DNA of 64,000 nucleotides from Opitutales bacterium (GCA_015061945.1 SUVP01000005.1:62001-126000); one strand, 5' to 3'; positions 1-10,663 are shown, counted from the stretch's first letter. The notes: a model not told the origin generated them from the sequence alone. Numbers and translations are program-made.

Positions 1-1
1 C

Positions 2-1759
2 TTGAAAGGCGATGAAAAGAAAGTCGAGCTTGGCGAATCGGTAATGTATATCGGCGAGCCACATTGGCTTTCTATGAACGTTAGAACTTCATCTATCAAA
101 TACGATAGAGAAACTGAACTTTTGGAAATGGAAGATGTAACTATGCGTGTTGGCGAAGTCCCATTTTTCTACATTCCAAGCTACTCTCAATATGGTTTGA
201 AACGTCCGCCTTACGACGTAAATACACGTGTTGGCTACAATAGCGATTATGGTGCATTTATAAGAAATAACCTTTACTACAACGGTCTTGGCGAAATATC
301 TCCAGGAATATTGCTCGACTATTACACAAAACGTTCTGTCCTTTTCGGACCTGCTGCAAACTACAAAACCGAACTCGCAAACAGCATTATGGAAGGATGG
401 TTCCAAGGTGCGTATATAGACGACAATGGTGGTCGAGATATTCTCGGTGAAGACTCGTGGGGCAACGAAATTGAAAGAGAACGCTTCTTTGTCGAACTTC
501 GCCATAAACAAATGATTTCTGATAGAGTCGGCATAACAGGCAATATCTCGTATTGGAGCGACGAATATGTAACGCGTGACTTCCGTCCAGAACTTTTCTA
601 CGACAACCAAGTGCCAGATAATTTTGCCGAAGCAATTTATTATGGCGATTACTTCACAGGTTCTGTCTTTACCCGATTCTCGCCAAATAGCTGGGAATTT
701 GTGCAACAACGTTTGCCAGAAGTCAGAATGGATTTGCAACCAGTTGAAATTTTCAAAACAGGTGCATACCAAACAGGTTATATGTCGTACGCATATTTGC
801 GTGAGTTTGATCCAACATCAATCGCAAATTATAAATATAGCAACAGAGCCGACGCATACTACGGAATAACTCGCCCGATTCAGTTGTCGTCGTGGAGCAA
901 ATTCACACCAGTTATCGGTGGAAGAGCAACGTATTATGCAAACGCTCGTGGAAAAAGTAGCGACTATATGCGATTCTTGGGGCAAATCGGTTTCGACGCT
1001 CAAATGGATATTTGGGGTGCGTGGGAATACGAAAGTCAAACTATGGGAATCGACGGAATCCGTCATCATATGATTCCACAAATTTCTTACCGATTCATTC
1101 CAAACGCAGAGCAGGGCGACTCTCGTATTGCACAGATTGATGATAATTATATCACAACTTATCCACCAGTGCTCGACTTGGGCGACCTTCGCAATACCGA
1201 CGAAATTTGGAACACAAATACGATGCGTTTCGGTTTGCAAAATATATTTGAAACAAGAGATGAAGAATACGGCTCTCGTGAAATTGCACGCTTTGATATC
1301 TATCAAGATGTCAACTTTGATGGTCGTAGAATCCCCAATCGCGACTACAAAGAATCGTATTCAGACTTGTTTATAAATGCGTCTCTTTCGCCAGCACGTT
1401 GGTTGACAATCGGTACATATACTCGCTATAATCTCGATTATCTCGATGTTCCAGAAGTCAATACATATCTCGGATTGTTCGATGGCGATGCGTTCTCGGC
1501 ATACTTGGTGACAAGTTATCTTGATGGTTCAATTAACCAGTACTCTGCACATGTTGAATATCGAATCAGCGAACGTTATAAACTTTTTGGACGTTGGCAT
1601 TACGATGCAGAACTTTCAAAATTTACTCACCAAGTTTACGGCTTGTGGACAAGAGTCGGCAACTCTTGGGTTGTAGAATACTTTATTTCAGAACGCTCGG
1701 GTTCAACACGCCAAAACAGTCTCTCATTTGGTGCTCGTATCTCAGTAATGATTTTCTAA
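2..1759 (+). CDS. lptD: LPS-assembly protein LptD (OstA), C-terminal part; 5' end lies outside the window
   Basis: Long ORF open to the window edge; 'EMEDVTMRVGEVPFFYIPSYSQYGLKRPP' followed by aromatic-rich beta-barrel sequence ending in a C-terminal F, as in LptD. Confidence 0.75.
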   Translation: MKGDEKKVELGESVMYIGEPHWLSMNVRTSSIKYDRETELLEMEDVTMRVGEVPFFYIPSYSQYGLKRPPYDVNTRVGYNSDYGAFIRNNLYYNGLGEISPGILLDYYTKRSVLFGPAANYKTELANSIMEGWFQGAYIDDNGGRDILGEDSWGNEIERERFFVELRHKQMISDRVGITGNISYWSDEYVTRDFRPELFYDNQVPDNFAEAIYYGDYFTGSVFTRFSPNSWEFVQQRLPEVRMDLQPVEIFKTGAYQTGYMSYAYLREFDPTSIANYKYSNRADAYYGITRPIQLSSWSKFTPVIGGRATYYANARGKSSDYMRFLGQIGFDAQMDIWGAWEYESQTMGIDGIRHHMIPQISYRFIPNAEQGDSRIAQIDDNYITTYPPVLDLGDLRNTDEIWNTNTMRFGLQNIFETRDEEYGSREIARFDIYQDVNFDGRRIPNRDYKESYSDLFINASLSPARWLTIGTYTRYNLDYLDVPEVNTYLGLFDGDAFSAYLVTSYLDGSINQYSAHVEYRISERYKLFGRWHYDAELSKFTHQVYGLWTRVGNSWVVEYFISERSGSTRQNSLSFGARISVMIF

Positions 1760-1760
1760 A

Positions 1761-2567
1761 ATGGCTCAACAATCACAAGGTTTTGATGACGCAATTACGG
1801 GCGGTTTCGAGATGTCCGTAAAATTGAACGTCTTTGAAGGTCCGCTCGATTTGTTGCTGTTCCTCATTAGAAAAAACGAAATTGATATTTACGATATCCC
1901 GATTGTCGAAGTAACAAAACAATATATGGGTGTTTTGCGTTCAATGGAAAATATGTCGCTGGAAATTGCGGGAGAATTTTTCGTTATGGCTGCAACACTT
2001 ATGTACATCAAAAGTCGAATGCTTTTGCCGACCGACGAACGTGTAGTTGAAGCAACTGAAGATGACCCTGACGCTGATATCGACCCACGTTGGCAACTTG
2101 TCGAACAACTTTTAGAGTATAAGAAAATCAAACAAGCTGCCAATTCTCTTGAAGATATGATTGACTCTCGCCAAAACTTTGGCGAAAGAAAAATCTCCGA
2201 CAAAGAAGTCGCACCAGAACGCCCATTGAAGCCGTCCGACAAAATGGAAATTTGGACAGCATTCAACCTTATTTTGCGTCGTTTGGCAGAAAAGCTCGTG
2301 CAAGGGGAAATCACAGGCGAAAACGTATCTGTTGCCGATAGAATGGAATATATTTTGTCGATAAAAGAGCGCAAATTTACATTTTCATCGCTTTTTGGAA
2401 ATCAAAAAACGGGGCTTGTTACGATTATGGCGACATTCCTTGCGATGCTCGAGCTTACTCGCCAAAAGTTTCTTATTCTCACTCAAGACGAAGGTTTTGG
2501 CGAAATTTATTGCGAAAGAATCGGCGGAGATGTCCCACTTGTAATTGAAGAATCAACGGAAGATTAA
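1761..2567 (+). CDS. scpA: Segregation and condensation protein A
   Basis: 'FEGPLDLLLFLIRKNEIDIYDIPIVEVTKQY...AATLMYIKSRMLLP' is the ScpA/kleisin N-terminal signature. Confidence 0.93.
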   Translation: MAQQSQGFDDAITGGFEMSVKLNVFEGPLDLLLFLIRKNEIDIYDIPIVEVTKQYMGVLRSMENMSLEIAGEFFVMAATLMYIKSRMLLPTDERVVEATEDDPDADIDPRWQLVEQLLEYKKIKQAANSLEDMIDSRQNFGERKISDKEVAPERPLKPSDKMEIWTAFNLILRRLAEKLVQGEITGENVSVADRMEYILSIKERKFTFSSLFGNQKTGLVTIMATFLAMLELTRQKFLILTQDEGFGEIYCERIGGDVPLVIEESTED

Positions 2568-2570
2568 GAA

Positions 2571-2810
2571 ATGAGCGACCGCAAGAAATCACATTTATTA
2601 GGATTGGGGCTTGATTCAGACGGCGAAAAACGAATCACACAAGCCGAACGATTCACTCTCGTAGGCGGAACAGAAGAAACTCACGAAGCTATGACCGAAA
2701 CTGTCATAAAAACTTTTGAAGATTTAAAGCGACGTGGAAAAGATCTTGAAGACGCATCCCCACAAGAACTTTCAGACATAATCAGAAAACATTCATCAAA
2801 TAAAAGATAA
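2571..2810 (+). CDS. Small hypothetical protein (79 aa) between scpA and glmM
   Basis: ORF packed between scpA and glmM, stop overlaps the glmM start; no recognised domain. Confidence 0.65.
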   Translation: MSDRKKSHLLGLGLDSDGEKRITQAERFTLVGGTEETHEAMTETVIKTFEDLKRRGKDLEDASPQELSDIIRKHSSNKR

Positions 2811-4156
2811 TGAAATATTTTGGAACAGACGGCATACGTGGAACGTATGGAGAATTTGAAATTAGCGAACCATTTTTTGTCGCACTCGGAAAAGCAACGG
2901 CTGATTGGCTTGCAGAAAATGGTAGTGGTAAAATTGTCGTAGGTGGCGATACTCGTGCATCGACCGATGTTTTAAAATCGGCATTTTGCGACGGGCTGAA
3001 ATCGGGTGGAGCTCAGTTTGAAGATTTGGGTGTTTTGCCAACTCCAGCTTTGGCGTATGGCGTGCTTGCACGCAACGCAAAAATGGGTGCAATGATAACT
3101 GCATCACATAATCCATACACAGATAATGGTATAAAATTTTTCGATGGAAACGCACGCAAAGTTGAAGACGATATGCAAGAATGGCTCGAAGTACGTCTCG
3201 AAAAATATTTGCCATCGTTCGATTCTTACAAACCACAAACTTTTGAGCCACGAAAAATCGAAGTGGGCAAATTTGCGTTAGAAGAATACGCAAAGAAAAT
3301 GTCGTCGATTTTCCCAAAGGATTTCCTCAAGGGCGTGAAGGTTGCAATCGATATGGCGAATGGTGCAACAAGCAAGGTGTCGTCAAAAGTATTTGCATCG
3401 TACGGTGCCGAAGTTTTTGAAATCGGTTGCGAGCCAACTGGGCTGAATATTAACGACGCAATCGGTAGCCAGCATCCTGAAAAAATGTCGGAACTTTGCA
3501 AGCAAGTTGGTGCAAATGTCGGCTTTGCACACGACGGCGATGGCGACCGTGTTGTAGTTGCCGACGAATCTGGTGCGATTCTCGAGGGCGAAGAAATCCT
3601 TGGGCTTATCGCACTCGACGCAAAAGCTCGTGGAAAATTGGCAAACGATTCAATCGTTACAACACTCCAAAGTAATATTGGTCTGGATGAGTCTCTCAAA
3701 GAAAACGGAATTAGCGTTTACCGAAGTGGTATCGGCGATAGACTCGTTATGCGTGAAATGCTCGCACACAATGCGGTAATTGGTGGCGAAAATTCAGGAC
3801 ACTTTATCTTTTCGGAAGTGTCGCCATGTGGCGATGGTCTTGCGGCTGCACTTGCGGTGCTGTCGGTTATGTCGTCTAAAAACGGTAAGCTTTCGGAACT
3901 TCGTGGTGGAATCAAGATGTATCCACAACTCGCAAAAGCAATCGCAGTTGCTCGAAAGACGCCAATCGACCAAACTGAAAATCTCGCTGGTGCAATGGCA
4001 CGTTGTGGAGAAATTCTCGATGGCGAAGGGCGGTTGCTCATTCGCTACTCGGGTACAGAAAAGAAAATTCGCTTGCTCGCAGAAGGTAAAGATCTAAAAA
4101 AAGTAGAAAGATGTATGGAATTGCTCGAAAAAGCAGTTGAATTAGACTTGCAGTAG
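2810..4156 (+). CDS. glmM: Phosphoglucosamine mutase
   Basis: 'KYFGTDGIRGTYG', 'GAMITASHNPYTDNGIKFF' phosphoserine loop, 'DGDGDRVVVAD', 'IRYSGTEKKIR'. Confidence 0.95.
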   Translation: MKYFGTDGIRGTYGEFEISEPFFVALGKATADWLAENGSGKIVVGGDTRASTDVLKSAFCDGLKSGGAQFEDLGVLPTPALAYGVLARNAKMGAMITASHNPYTDNGIKFFDGNARKVEDDMQEWLEVRLEKYLPSFDSYKPQTFEPRKIEVGKFALEEYAKKMSSIFPKDFLKGVKVAIDMANGATSKVSSKVFASYGAEVFEIGCEPTGLNINDAIGSQHPEKMSELCKQVGANVGFAHDGDGDRVVVADESGAILEGEEILGLIALDAKARGKLANDSIVTTLQSNIGLDESLKENGISVYRSGIGDRLVMREMLAHNAVIGGENSGHFIFSEVSPCGDGLAAALAVLSVMSSKNGKLSELRGGIKMYPQLAKAIAVARKTPIDQTENLAGAMARCGEILDGEGRLLIRYSGTEKKIRLLAEGKDLKKVERCMELLEKAVELDLQ

Positions 4157-4202
4157 ATTATTATTTTATTTAAATTATTTCCAATATTTAACACAAATTG
4201 AT

Positions 4203-5633
4203 ATGGCAGAAGAAAACACAACCCCAGAAATCGTAGAAACAACAATTAGAGATTTAGACCCTCGTTTTATCAGACAACTTGAAAACGCGGAAAAATCTAT
4301 TGATAAGAATCCAGCATATGTAATTGATATTTGCTGTACTATTCTTTCAAAATACCCATCGTGCGTAGAAGTCCGCAAGATTCTCCGTCAGGCTCAATTT
4401 AAGAAATACGGCAAGGGTAATCCTATTGCGAAGTTTACAGCAAGTATCCAAGGTATGATTTTCTCGATGCAGGCAGGTTCGAAAATCGCAAAAGGTTTGG
4501 CTCTCGAAGTTATGGCAGATGCCGAAAAAATGCTCTCGGTTTGCCCAGAAAACGAAGGTGCTTTGAAAACTCTCGCATCGGCAGCTGAAGCTCTCAAATA
4601 TTGGGGTACTGTTGCAGAAGCTTATCAAGCAATCGCAAAATTTAAACCAAATGATGAAAAAACTTTGCTTGCTCTCGCCGACGCTTTGGTAAAAAGCAAA
4701 CAGCCTGACGCTGCTATGCAAGTTTGCGAAAAAATCTTACGCAAAAATCCATCTAATGGCGACGCTCAAGCTCTCGCAAGAAGTGCATCGGTCATCAAAA
4801 CTATGGATAAGGGCGATTGGGAAGACACAAATAAAAGTGCAACAGAAAAACAAAAAGACGCCGAAGAAGCTCTCAAACGTGCAAAGGAAACAAGCTCGGT
4901 CAACGACGAAGAAACTCTCGCTCGTATGGTCGAACGCCTCTCAGCTCAAATCCAAACAGACCCAGAAAACATCAATCTCTATCGAGAAATCTGCGGACAC
5001 TTGCGTACTCTTAAACGTTTTGAAGAAGCACTTGACTTTGTTCGCAAAGCACGTCAACAACCACTCGGTAAGGGCGACACAACTTTTGAAAAAATGGAAC
5101 AAGGGTTCCTTGTGGCAGCTATGGACCAACGCATCGCTGGCTTGAAAAAGAAACTCGAAGAAAATCCAGACGACGAAGCAGTCAAAGCAGAGCTTGCAGA
5201 AGTTCAAAAACAAGAACACGATATCAAGCTTGAAAACGCAAAGCAAATGGTTGAACGTTATCCGAACGACTTTAACTATCGTTACGAACTCGGTATGCTC
5301 CTTTTCGACGACGGCAACCTCGACGAAGCTATTATGCAATTCCAAATTTCGCAACGTAGCCCAAAAGTACGCTTGCAATCTCTCTTAGGTTTGGGCAGAG
5401 CTTTCACACAGGGTAGAAAATACGACCTCGCAGTTGACCAGCTCGAAACAGCGAAGAAAGAATCGAAGATAATGAACGAATCGAAAAAAGAAATTATCTA
5501 CGAACTCGGTACAGCGTACGAGCTTATGGGTAAAGCTGAACAAGCTTTCAACGAGTATAAAGAAATCTATTCAGCCGATATTTCATATCGCGACGTCGCA
5601 AAGAAAATTAACGACTACTACAACAATAAATAG
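4203..5633 (+). CDS. Tetratricopeptide-repeat protein
   Basis: Repeated TPR-like helices ('YRYELGMLLFDDGNLDEAIMQFQISQRSP', 'EIIYELGTAYELMGKAEQAFNEYKEI'). Confidence 0.8.
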   Translation: MAEENTTPEIVETTIRDLDPRFIRQLENAEKSIDKNPAYVIDICCTILSKYPSCVEVRKILRQAQFKKYGKGNPIAKFTASIQGMIFSMQAGSKIAKGLALEVMADAEKMLSVCPENEGALKTLASAAEALKYWGTVAEAYQAIAKFKPNDEKTLLALADALVKSKQPDAAMQVCEKILRKNPSNGDAQALARSASVIKTMDKGDWEDTNKSATEKQKDAEEALKRAKETSSVNDEETLARMVERLSAQIQTDPENINLYREICGHLRTLKRFEEALDFVRKARQQPLGKGDTTFEKMEQGFLVAAMDQRIAGLKKKLEENPDDEAVKAELAEVQKQEHDIKLENAKQMVERYPNDFNYRYELGMLLFDDGNLDEAIMQFQISQRSPKVRLQSLLGLGRAFTQGRKYDLAVDQLETAKKESKIMNESKKEIIYELGTAYELMGKAEQAFNEYKEIYSADISYRDVAKKINDYYNNK

Positions 5634-5693
5634 GGTATCGCTAAACATTGTTGTTGCAATCGTCCTTACAAATAGATTGCAGTTTTTACAAAA

Positions 5694-5722
5694 AATCGCC
5701 CAAGAAATTGGGCGATTTTTTT
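5694..5722. terminator. Bidirectional intrinsic terminator
   Basis: AATCGCCCAA-gaaa-TTGGGCGATT followed by T7; preceded by an A-tract. Confidence 0.8.
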
Positions 5723-5757
5723 ATATGAGGGTTTTTGATGTGTTGAAAAAATCAAAA

Positions 5758-5789
5758 AAAATACCACCAAATTTTTGGCGGTATTTTTT
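5758..5789. terminator. Bidirectional intrinsic terminator (folE2 side)
   Basis: ATACCaCCAAA/TTTGGcGGTAT stem flanked by A- and T-tracts. Confidence 0.75.
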
Positions 5790-5799
5790 GTAAAAACAT

Positions 5800-6777
5800 C
5801 TAACAAATTAGGTCGTGGAAGTTTGAGAATGAACCAGTGAAACCACCAGGTTTGCCTTTGCATATCACGCCGACAGCGTCGTGCGAGTGGAGACTTTCGA
5901 GGTGGATACATGCAATCTCGAAGTCTTTGATACGTTTTTCTGCATCAAACTCTTGGTAGAGTAGGCGAGTTGCGTCTTCGATAAACTTTGCATAAGCACC
6001 ATTAAGTTCGGCGAAAGCTTGTTCGTCTTCACGTCTGACCATAGTTTGCGTTTCTGTACGGAGTGCTTCGAGGCAGAGCGAGTGCATATCTTCAATAGAT
6101 ATATGTGCTGATTTCTCGATTTCTGCACTGACTCTTGCTTTGCTACGTTGCGAGTGTGGCACACAATAGACATTGCGAGTGCGTCTTGCGTGTTCGCTCA
6201 ATTCAGCAGAACATGGGCAAGCCGAAGAATAGACAAAATCGAAGTGGACGATTTTTCTGAAGATATCGAGATCATCGATAAAGCCTTCGTACGCACATTT
6301 GTAGTATTGCCAAGCAGTGTGGTTGCTACGCAAACTTTTTTGTTGAATTGGGTATTCAAAAGAAATTTTGATTCTCGCACGCGATGTTGCGAGTTGTTCT
6401 TTCATTTTGATAAGGACTTCTTCGAGTGTATCAGGTGTAAAAATTCTGTCGGCAAACATATAGAATACTCGCATAATACGCGACATATTTATACCTTTGT
6501 TGTCGGCTGCCAACGATACTGTTGAAGTAATCGACGCCTGAAGCTCACGGACTTCGCAAGTATGTGTTAAGAATTTTAGTGGAAGTTTAAAATTGTGAAC
6601 ACCGACCTGCATAATCGGGACATTTGCACCTCTAATAGTATCTTTAGATGCGTTTTGGATATCGGGCAGAGTCTGTCTATACGAAGAATCCGCCTTGAAG
6701 TTTTCTTCATAATGCGAGACAGGGGCATCGTGTGCGATGTCCTTTTGTTGCGATTGGATGTCGTGTGTTTTCTTCAT
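5800..6777 (-). CDS. folE2: GTP cyclohydrolase FolE2-type
   Basis: 'VGVHNFKLPLKF', 'SSACPCSAELSEHA', 'HSQRSKARVSAE', 'DAVGVICKGKPGGFTGS' characteristic of FolE2. Confidence 0.85.
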   Translation of the reverse strand: MKKTHDIQSQQKDIAHDAPVSHYEENFKADSSYRQTLPDIQNASKDTIRGANVPIMQVGVHNFKLPLKFLTHTCEVRELQASITSTVSLAADNKGINMSRIMRVFYMFADRIFTPDTLEEVLIKMKEQLATSRARIKISFEYPIQQKSLRSNHTAWQYYKCAYEGFIDDLDIFRKIVHFDFVYSSACPCSAELSEHARRTRNVYCVPHSQRSKARVSAEIEKSAHISIEDMHSLCLEALRTETQTMVRREDEQAFAELNGAYAKFIEDATRLLYQEFDAEKRIKDFEIACIHLESLHSHDAVGVICKGKPGGFTGSFSNFHDLIC

Positions 6778-7050
6778 TTAGATAAAGACACGTGATAATC
6801 GTAAATAAAACAAAAATGGCAAGCCTATAATTTTTTTCTTATGCACTATTTCTCAGTAGGAGTGATTGGAATATCTGCTTAATGCCCGAAAAATAGGGGG
6901 ATTAAAACTATTACATCTGATATAACTTTTTATGTAATATACGGAAATAAAAAAAGTTCTAAAAAAAAGTAAAAAATTTCCTTGACGGATTTTTATCTTA
7001 AGGCAGAATGCGTTGCTTTAATAATTTTAACACTAACATTATATTTTGAA

Positions 7051-7332
7051 ATGACCGACACAACAGCAACAAGAGTTCTTACAGTTCAGAACAAGATGGG
7101 CATACACGCACGTCCAGCGGCAATGATTGTACGCATTTCAAACAAATATTCGCAGTGTGAAGTTTGGGTCGAAAAGGACGGCGAAAACGTCAACGGCAAG
7201 AGTATTATGAGCCTTATGATGCTTGCAGCTGGCAAAGGTTCTGAAGTTAAATTTATTGCCGAAGGCGAAGACGCTACAACAATGCTCGATGAAATTGAAG
7301 ATTTGTTCAATCGCAAGTTCGACGAAGAATAA
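7051..7332 (+). CDS. ptsH: HPr family phosphocarrier protein
   Basis: 'NKMGIHARPAAMIVRIS' active-site His and 'VNGKSIMSLMMLAAGKGSEV'; start refined to the internal ATG at 7051. Confidence 0.93.
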   Translation: MTDTTATRVLTVQNKMGIHARPAAMIVRISNKYSQCEVWVEKDGENVNGKSIMSLMMLAAGKGSEVKFIAEGEDATTMLDEIEDLFNRKFDEE

Positions 7333-7404
7333 TTTATAAAAAGTGTGTCATCGGGCGGTTGGTATAGATAAAATCGCTCTTTTAAATAGACAACACAAAT
7401 ACTG

Positions 7405-7436
7405 AAAGACAAGTTCCAAAGGACTTGTCTTTTTTG
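7405..7436 (+). terminator. Intrinsic terminator after ptsH
   Basis: AAAGACAAGT/ACTTGTCTTT stem with T-tract. Confidence 0.75.
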
Positions 7437-7529
7437 TTTTTAGACTTTCACTTTGTCAAAAACAAAATTTTACAAAATCTTTGCAAAAATATTGACATTA
7501 GTTGAGCATTCAATATCCCTATTATAGTT

Positions 7530-8960
7530 ATGAAAAAGAACTATTTATTTCTTTCTACTTTGTTAGGTGCAACATCCTTGTTTGCTACCGATTATATCTA
7601 CTCTGGCGTAGGTGCGTTTGATACAATAACTCCACCTCAATACGATAATGTAGTTTTAACGCTCGACGAAAACGGAACAGTTAATGCAAATAAAAGGGCA
7701 CGTTTTGTTGTTGGTTCAAATGCGTTATATTCACTCAAAACTGACCCTAAAAACAATCCATCAGATTTTGCAGCCTGGGATATTATCTGGGGCTTTAACA
7801 TCAATTTAAAGACTAACGCTGGTGGTGAAAAAGAAGTATTGAACCTTACAGATAAAGTTGTATTCGTCGGTCATAACGACAGTGCAAATCAGAAACTTTT
7901 TAGAATCTACAATTACACAGGAACGGAATATCCAACAAATACGACAGCTGTTGCTAATTTTGATATTGTCGAATTAACGAACAATGCCGTATTTAAATTT
8001 GAAGTAAATACACGTTTAGCAGGTAATCAAATTATTATTGATTCAGATAACTCTGGTATTCATGTAAACAAAGGAACATTGCAATATCAAGTTGCAACAA
8101 CAAGTTGGAATAAGTCGCAATCATATTTGCAAGTAGATAGCGGTGCTACATTCAAAATGGAAACACCTTCAGACTTCCATGTGAACAAGGCTTTGATTGC
8201 AGGTGATTTTATAAATGAAACCAATAAAAAAATTGTATTCAATTCTAACTTGAAATACCCAAGCGTTATTACGGGAAATCTTTTCTCGGTAGGTAGATTC
8301 CAAGTTGTAGGTGCACTCCAACTTGATGGCGAAGCCAATTATGTATACGACAAAAATAATAATGGTAGTGTGTTGATGAGTAATACCGGAAAAATAATTC
8401 TTAATAAGGAAAACGCATTAAACGCATTAGTTGTATCGACAGAAGCAGAATACAATTCAGCAACGGAAGCAGAGCAAAAGGCAAACTTTGTAGTTCGTGG
8501 AGATGAAAATTCAAAAGTTTATTATAAAAAGACAGCTCCGTTTATCGTTATGAATGGTAGTGCAAACAATATCATCGAAGTTAATGTTACAAATACGTTT
8601 GGGCTATCTTTCTCAGGCTGTGCGTTGGGAACTGTTGAAATTGCATCAGATGCAACTTGGATTGTTAGCGAGTTTGGGAATTACAATTCAAAACCAACAT
8701 TGGTTCTGAAAAACTTTGAAAACGACGCAGTGTTCTTTACCACAAATGCAATGAATCAGTACGAAACTTATATTTCCGACATAAAAGCAATAATGGCAGA
8801 TGATCAAGAATATGGTAAAGATGATATAAAATTTGTGGCAGATACATTTAATGGTCAAGCTGGTTATTGGTTGACTGTCGCAGTGCCAGAACCAGCCGAA
8901 TGGGCGATGATTTTCGGCGGTATCGCACTTGCCTTCGCAGTGTATCGCAGACGCAAATAA
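7530..8960 (+). CDS. PEP-CTERM sorting-domain surface/secreted protein
   Basis: N-terminal signal peptide; C-terminal 'VPEPAEWAMIFGGIALAFAVYRRRK' (PEP motif, TM helix, basic tail). Confidence 0.88.
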   Translation: MKKNYLFLSTLLGATSLFATDYIYSGVGAFDTITPPQYDNVVLTLDENGTVNANKRARFVVGSNALYSLKTDPKNNPSDFAAWDIIWGFNINLKTNAGGEKEVLNLTDKVVFVGHNDSANQKLFRIYNYTGTEYPTNTTAVANFDIVELTNNAVFKFEVNTRLAGNQIIIDSDNSGIHVNKGTLQYQVATTSWNKSQSYLQVDSGATFKMETPSDFHVNKALIAGDFINETNKKIVFNSNLKYPSVITGNLFSVGRFQVVGALQLDGEANYVYDKNNNGSVLMSNTGKIILNKENALNALVVSTEAEYNSATEAEQKANFVVRGDENSKVYYKKTAPFIVMNGSANNIIEVNVTNTFGLSFSGCALGTVEIASDATWIVSEFGNYNSKPTLVLKNFENDAVFFTTNAMNQYETYISDIKAIMADDQEYGKDDIKFVADTFNGQAGYWLTVAVPEPAEWAMIFGGIALAFAVYRRRK

Positions 8961-8988
8961 TATAGTCCACTTTTTCATAATAAAGAAA

Positions 8989-9019
8989 AGCCTTCGTCGA
9001 CCAAAGCGAAGGTTTTTTT
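8989..9019 (+). terminator. Intrinsic terminator
   Basis: CCTTCG...CGAAGG followed by T7. Confidence 0.65.
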
Positions 9020-9095
9020 GTGTTTATAAAAGTTCTTGAAAAATATGTAGATAAAAGTTGACAAGTTTTCGTCGTTTCATATTTTAAATAATGTT

Positions 9096-10559
9096 ATGAA
9101 AAAATCTTTTATAGTATCTTCATTATTAATTGCATCTACTGCACTTTTTGCAAAGCAATATGTTTACGATGGTAGTTCGTATATTTATATGAATCAACCA
9201 ACCGACGATGATGTAGTATTTGCGTTAGATTCAAATGGAACAGTTGATTCTCAAGGTCGTGCACGCTTTTTGTTTAATGGTAATGCAGTGCATTCTATCA
9301 CGACAGATGCATCTAATAAAACAGACAGTTTTAAACTTTGGGACTTATTGTTTACTGTCGCAACAGTCGATATAAAGTCGTCTTCAAGCGATGTTGTCGC
9401 ATTTAATGCTCAAGAAGAGGTGAACTTAAGAGGTTATGATTTGGGAAATACACCAACAGGTTTGGGCGAACTCGTTTTCACAAATACTGCAACTGTTGAA
9501 GATGGTGCGAATCCATATGCGATTGTTAATTTTACAACACTTTCCCCAGTGTATGCTTCAAAAATTATCACAAGAACTAATACCCGTATGAATGGGAATA
9601 AGATTAGCTTGGCTGATAATTGCGGTTTGTCTATCGAATCGGGTACGACCGAATGGAACGTGTCTACTCTCGAATGGGGTGGAGCAAGATCATTTGTAAA
9701 CATTTCAGCAGGTGCTACACTTAAGAATGTAATAGCAAGCAGTTTTACATTTAAAAAGGCTGAAATCGCAGGGAGTTTTGTAAATGAAACAACAAATGAC
9801 GTTAATTTCAAAGCAACAAGTGATCGCCCTACAAATGTAAGTGGAGACGTATTATCAAAGGGCAGAATAAGAATTATGGGAACTGTGAATATCACTGGTT
9901 CTATGTCTTATGTATTCTCTGATTCTTCAAAGAATATCCTTCTTTCAAGGGAAACAGACAAAAATGGAAATGTTATAAATGTTGCCAATCTTACTCTTGA
10001 TGGAAAAGATGTGCTATCGCGTCTTATCGTATCTTCTGAAGAATCGTATAACAACGCTACCGATAAATCACAATACATTGTCAGAGATGAAAATGGTTCA
10101 ACTGTTTACTACAAAAAAGATTATGCAGAATTTGTTATAAATGGTCTTTCATCGAATATAACTATAAATGTAAATGCAGATAACGCATTTAAACTCTTTT
10201 TCTCGGCTGGTGATGTGTTGACTCTCAATATCGCATCTGATGCAACTTTGACTCTTGCTGGGATAACAGATGTTATGAAGAGTAATCCGATTATAACAAT
10301 TAACAATTTTGAAAATGATTCTATGTTTATGTTGGAATCGGCTCTTGGAAAATATGACCTTATTACAGATATTAAGGCGATAACTGCAGATGGCGAAACA
10401 TTCAATAAGGAAGACCTTTTACTTGTTGCAGATGTTTATAATGGACAAGCAGGTTATTGGTTGACAGTTCCAGCGCTCGCAGTACCAGAACCAGCCGAAT
10501 GGGCAATGATTTTCGGCGGTATAGCACTTGCTCTCGCAGTGTATCGCAGACGCAAATAA
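9096..10559 (+). CDS. PEP-CTERM sorting-domain protein, paralog of the preceding gene
   Basis: Signal peptide; C-terminal 'VPEPAEWAMIFGGIALALAVYRRRK'; N-terminal similarity to the 7530..8960 product. Confidence 0.88.
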   Translation: MKKSFIVSSLLIASTALFAKQYVYDGSSYIYMNQPTDDDVVFALDSNGTVDSQGRARFLFNGNAVHSITTDASNKTDSFKLWDLLFTVATVDIKSSSSDVVAFNAQEEVNLRGYDLGNTPTGLGELVFTNTATVEDGANPYAIVNFTTLSPVYASKIITRTNTRMNGNKISLADNCGLSIESGTTEWNVSTLEWGGARSFVNISAGATLKNVIASSFTFKKAEIAGSFVNETTNDVNFKATSDRPTNVSGDVLSKGRIRIMGTVNITGSMSYVFSDSSKNILLSRETDKNGNVINVANLTLDGKDVLSRLIVSSEESYNNATDKSQYIVRDENGSTVYYKKDYAEFVINGLSSNITINVNADNAFKLFFSAGDVLTLNIASDATLTLAGITDVMKSNPIITINNFENDSMFMLESALGKYDLITDIKAITADGETFNKEDLLLVADVYNGQAGYWLTVPALAVPEPAEWAMIFGGIALALAVYRRRK

Positions 10560-10590
10560 CGCTATTTACTTTTTCATAACACACAAAAAA

Positions 10591-10619
10591 ATCTCCGTAC
10601 AAAATACGGAGATTTTTTT
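10591..10619. terminator. Bidirectional intrinsic terminator
   Basis: ATCTCCGTA-caaaa-TACGGAGAT with A- and T-tracts. Confidence 0.8.
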
Positions 10620-10663
10620 GTGCCTGAGAGCTTATTTTTAATGATTAAAGGGTAGGTTGCCCA

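Noticed and set aside
89-1306. Long minus-strand ORFs (89..772, 818..1306) inside lptD
   Set aside because: Antisense to LptD; no recognisable protein features.
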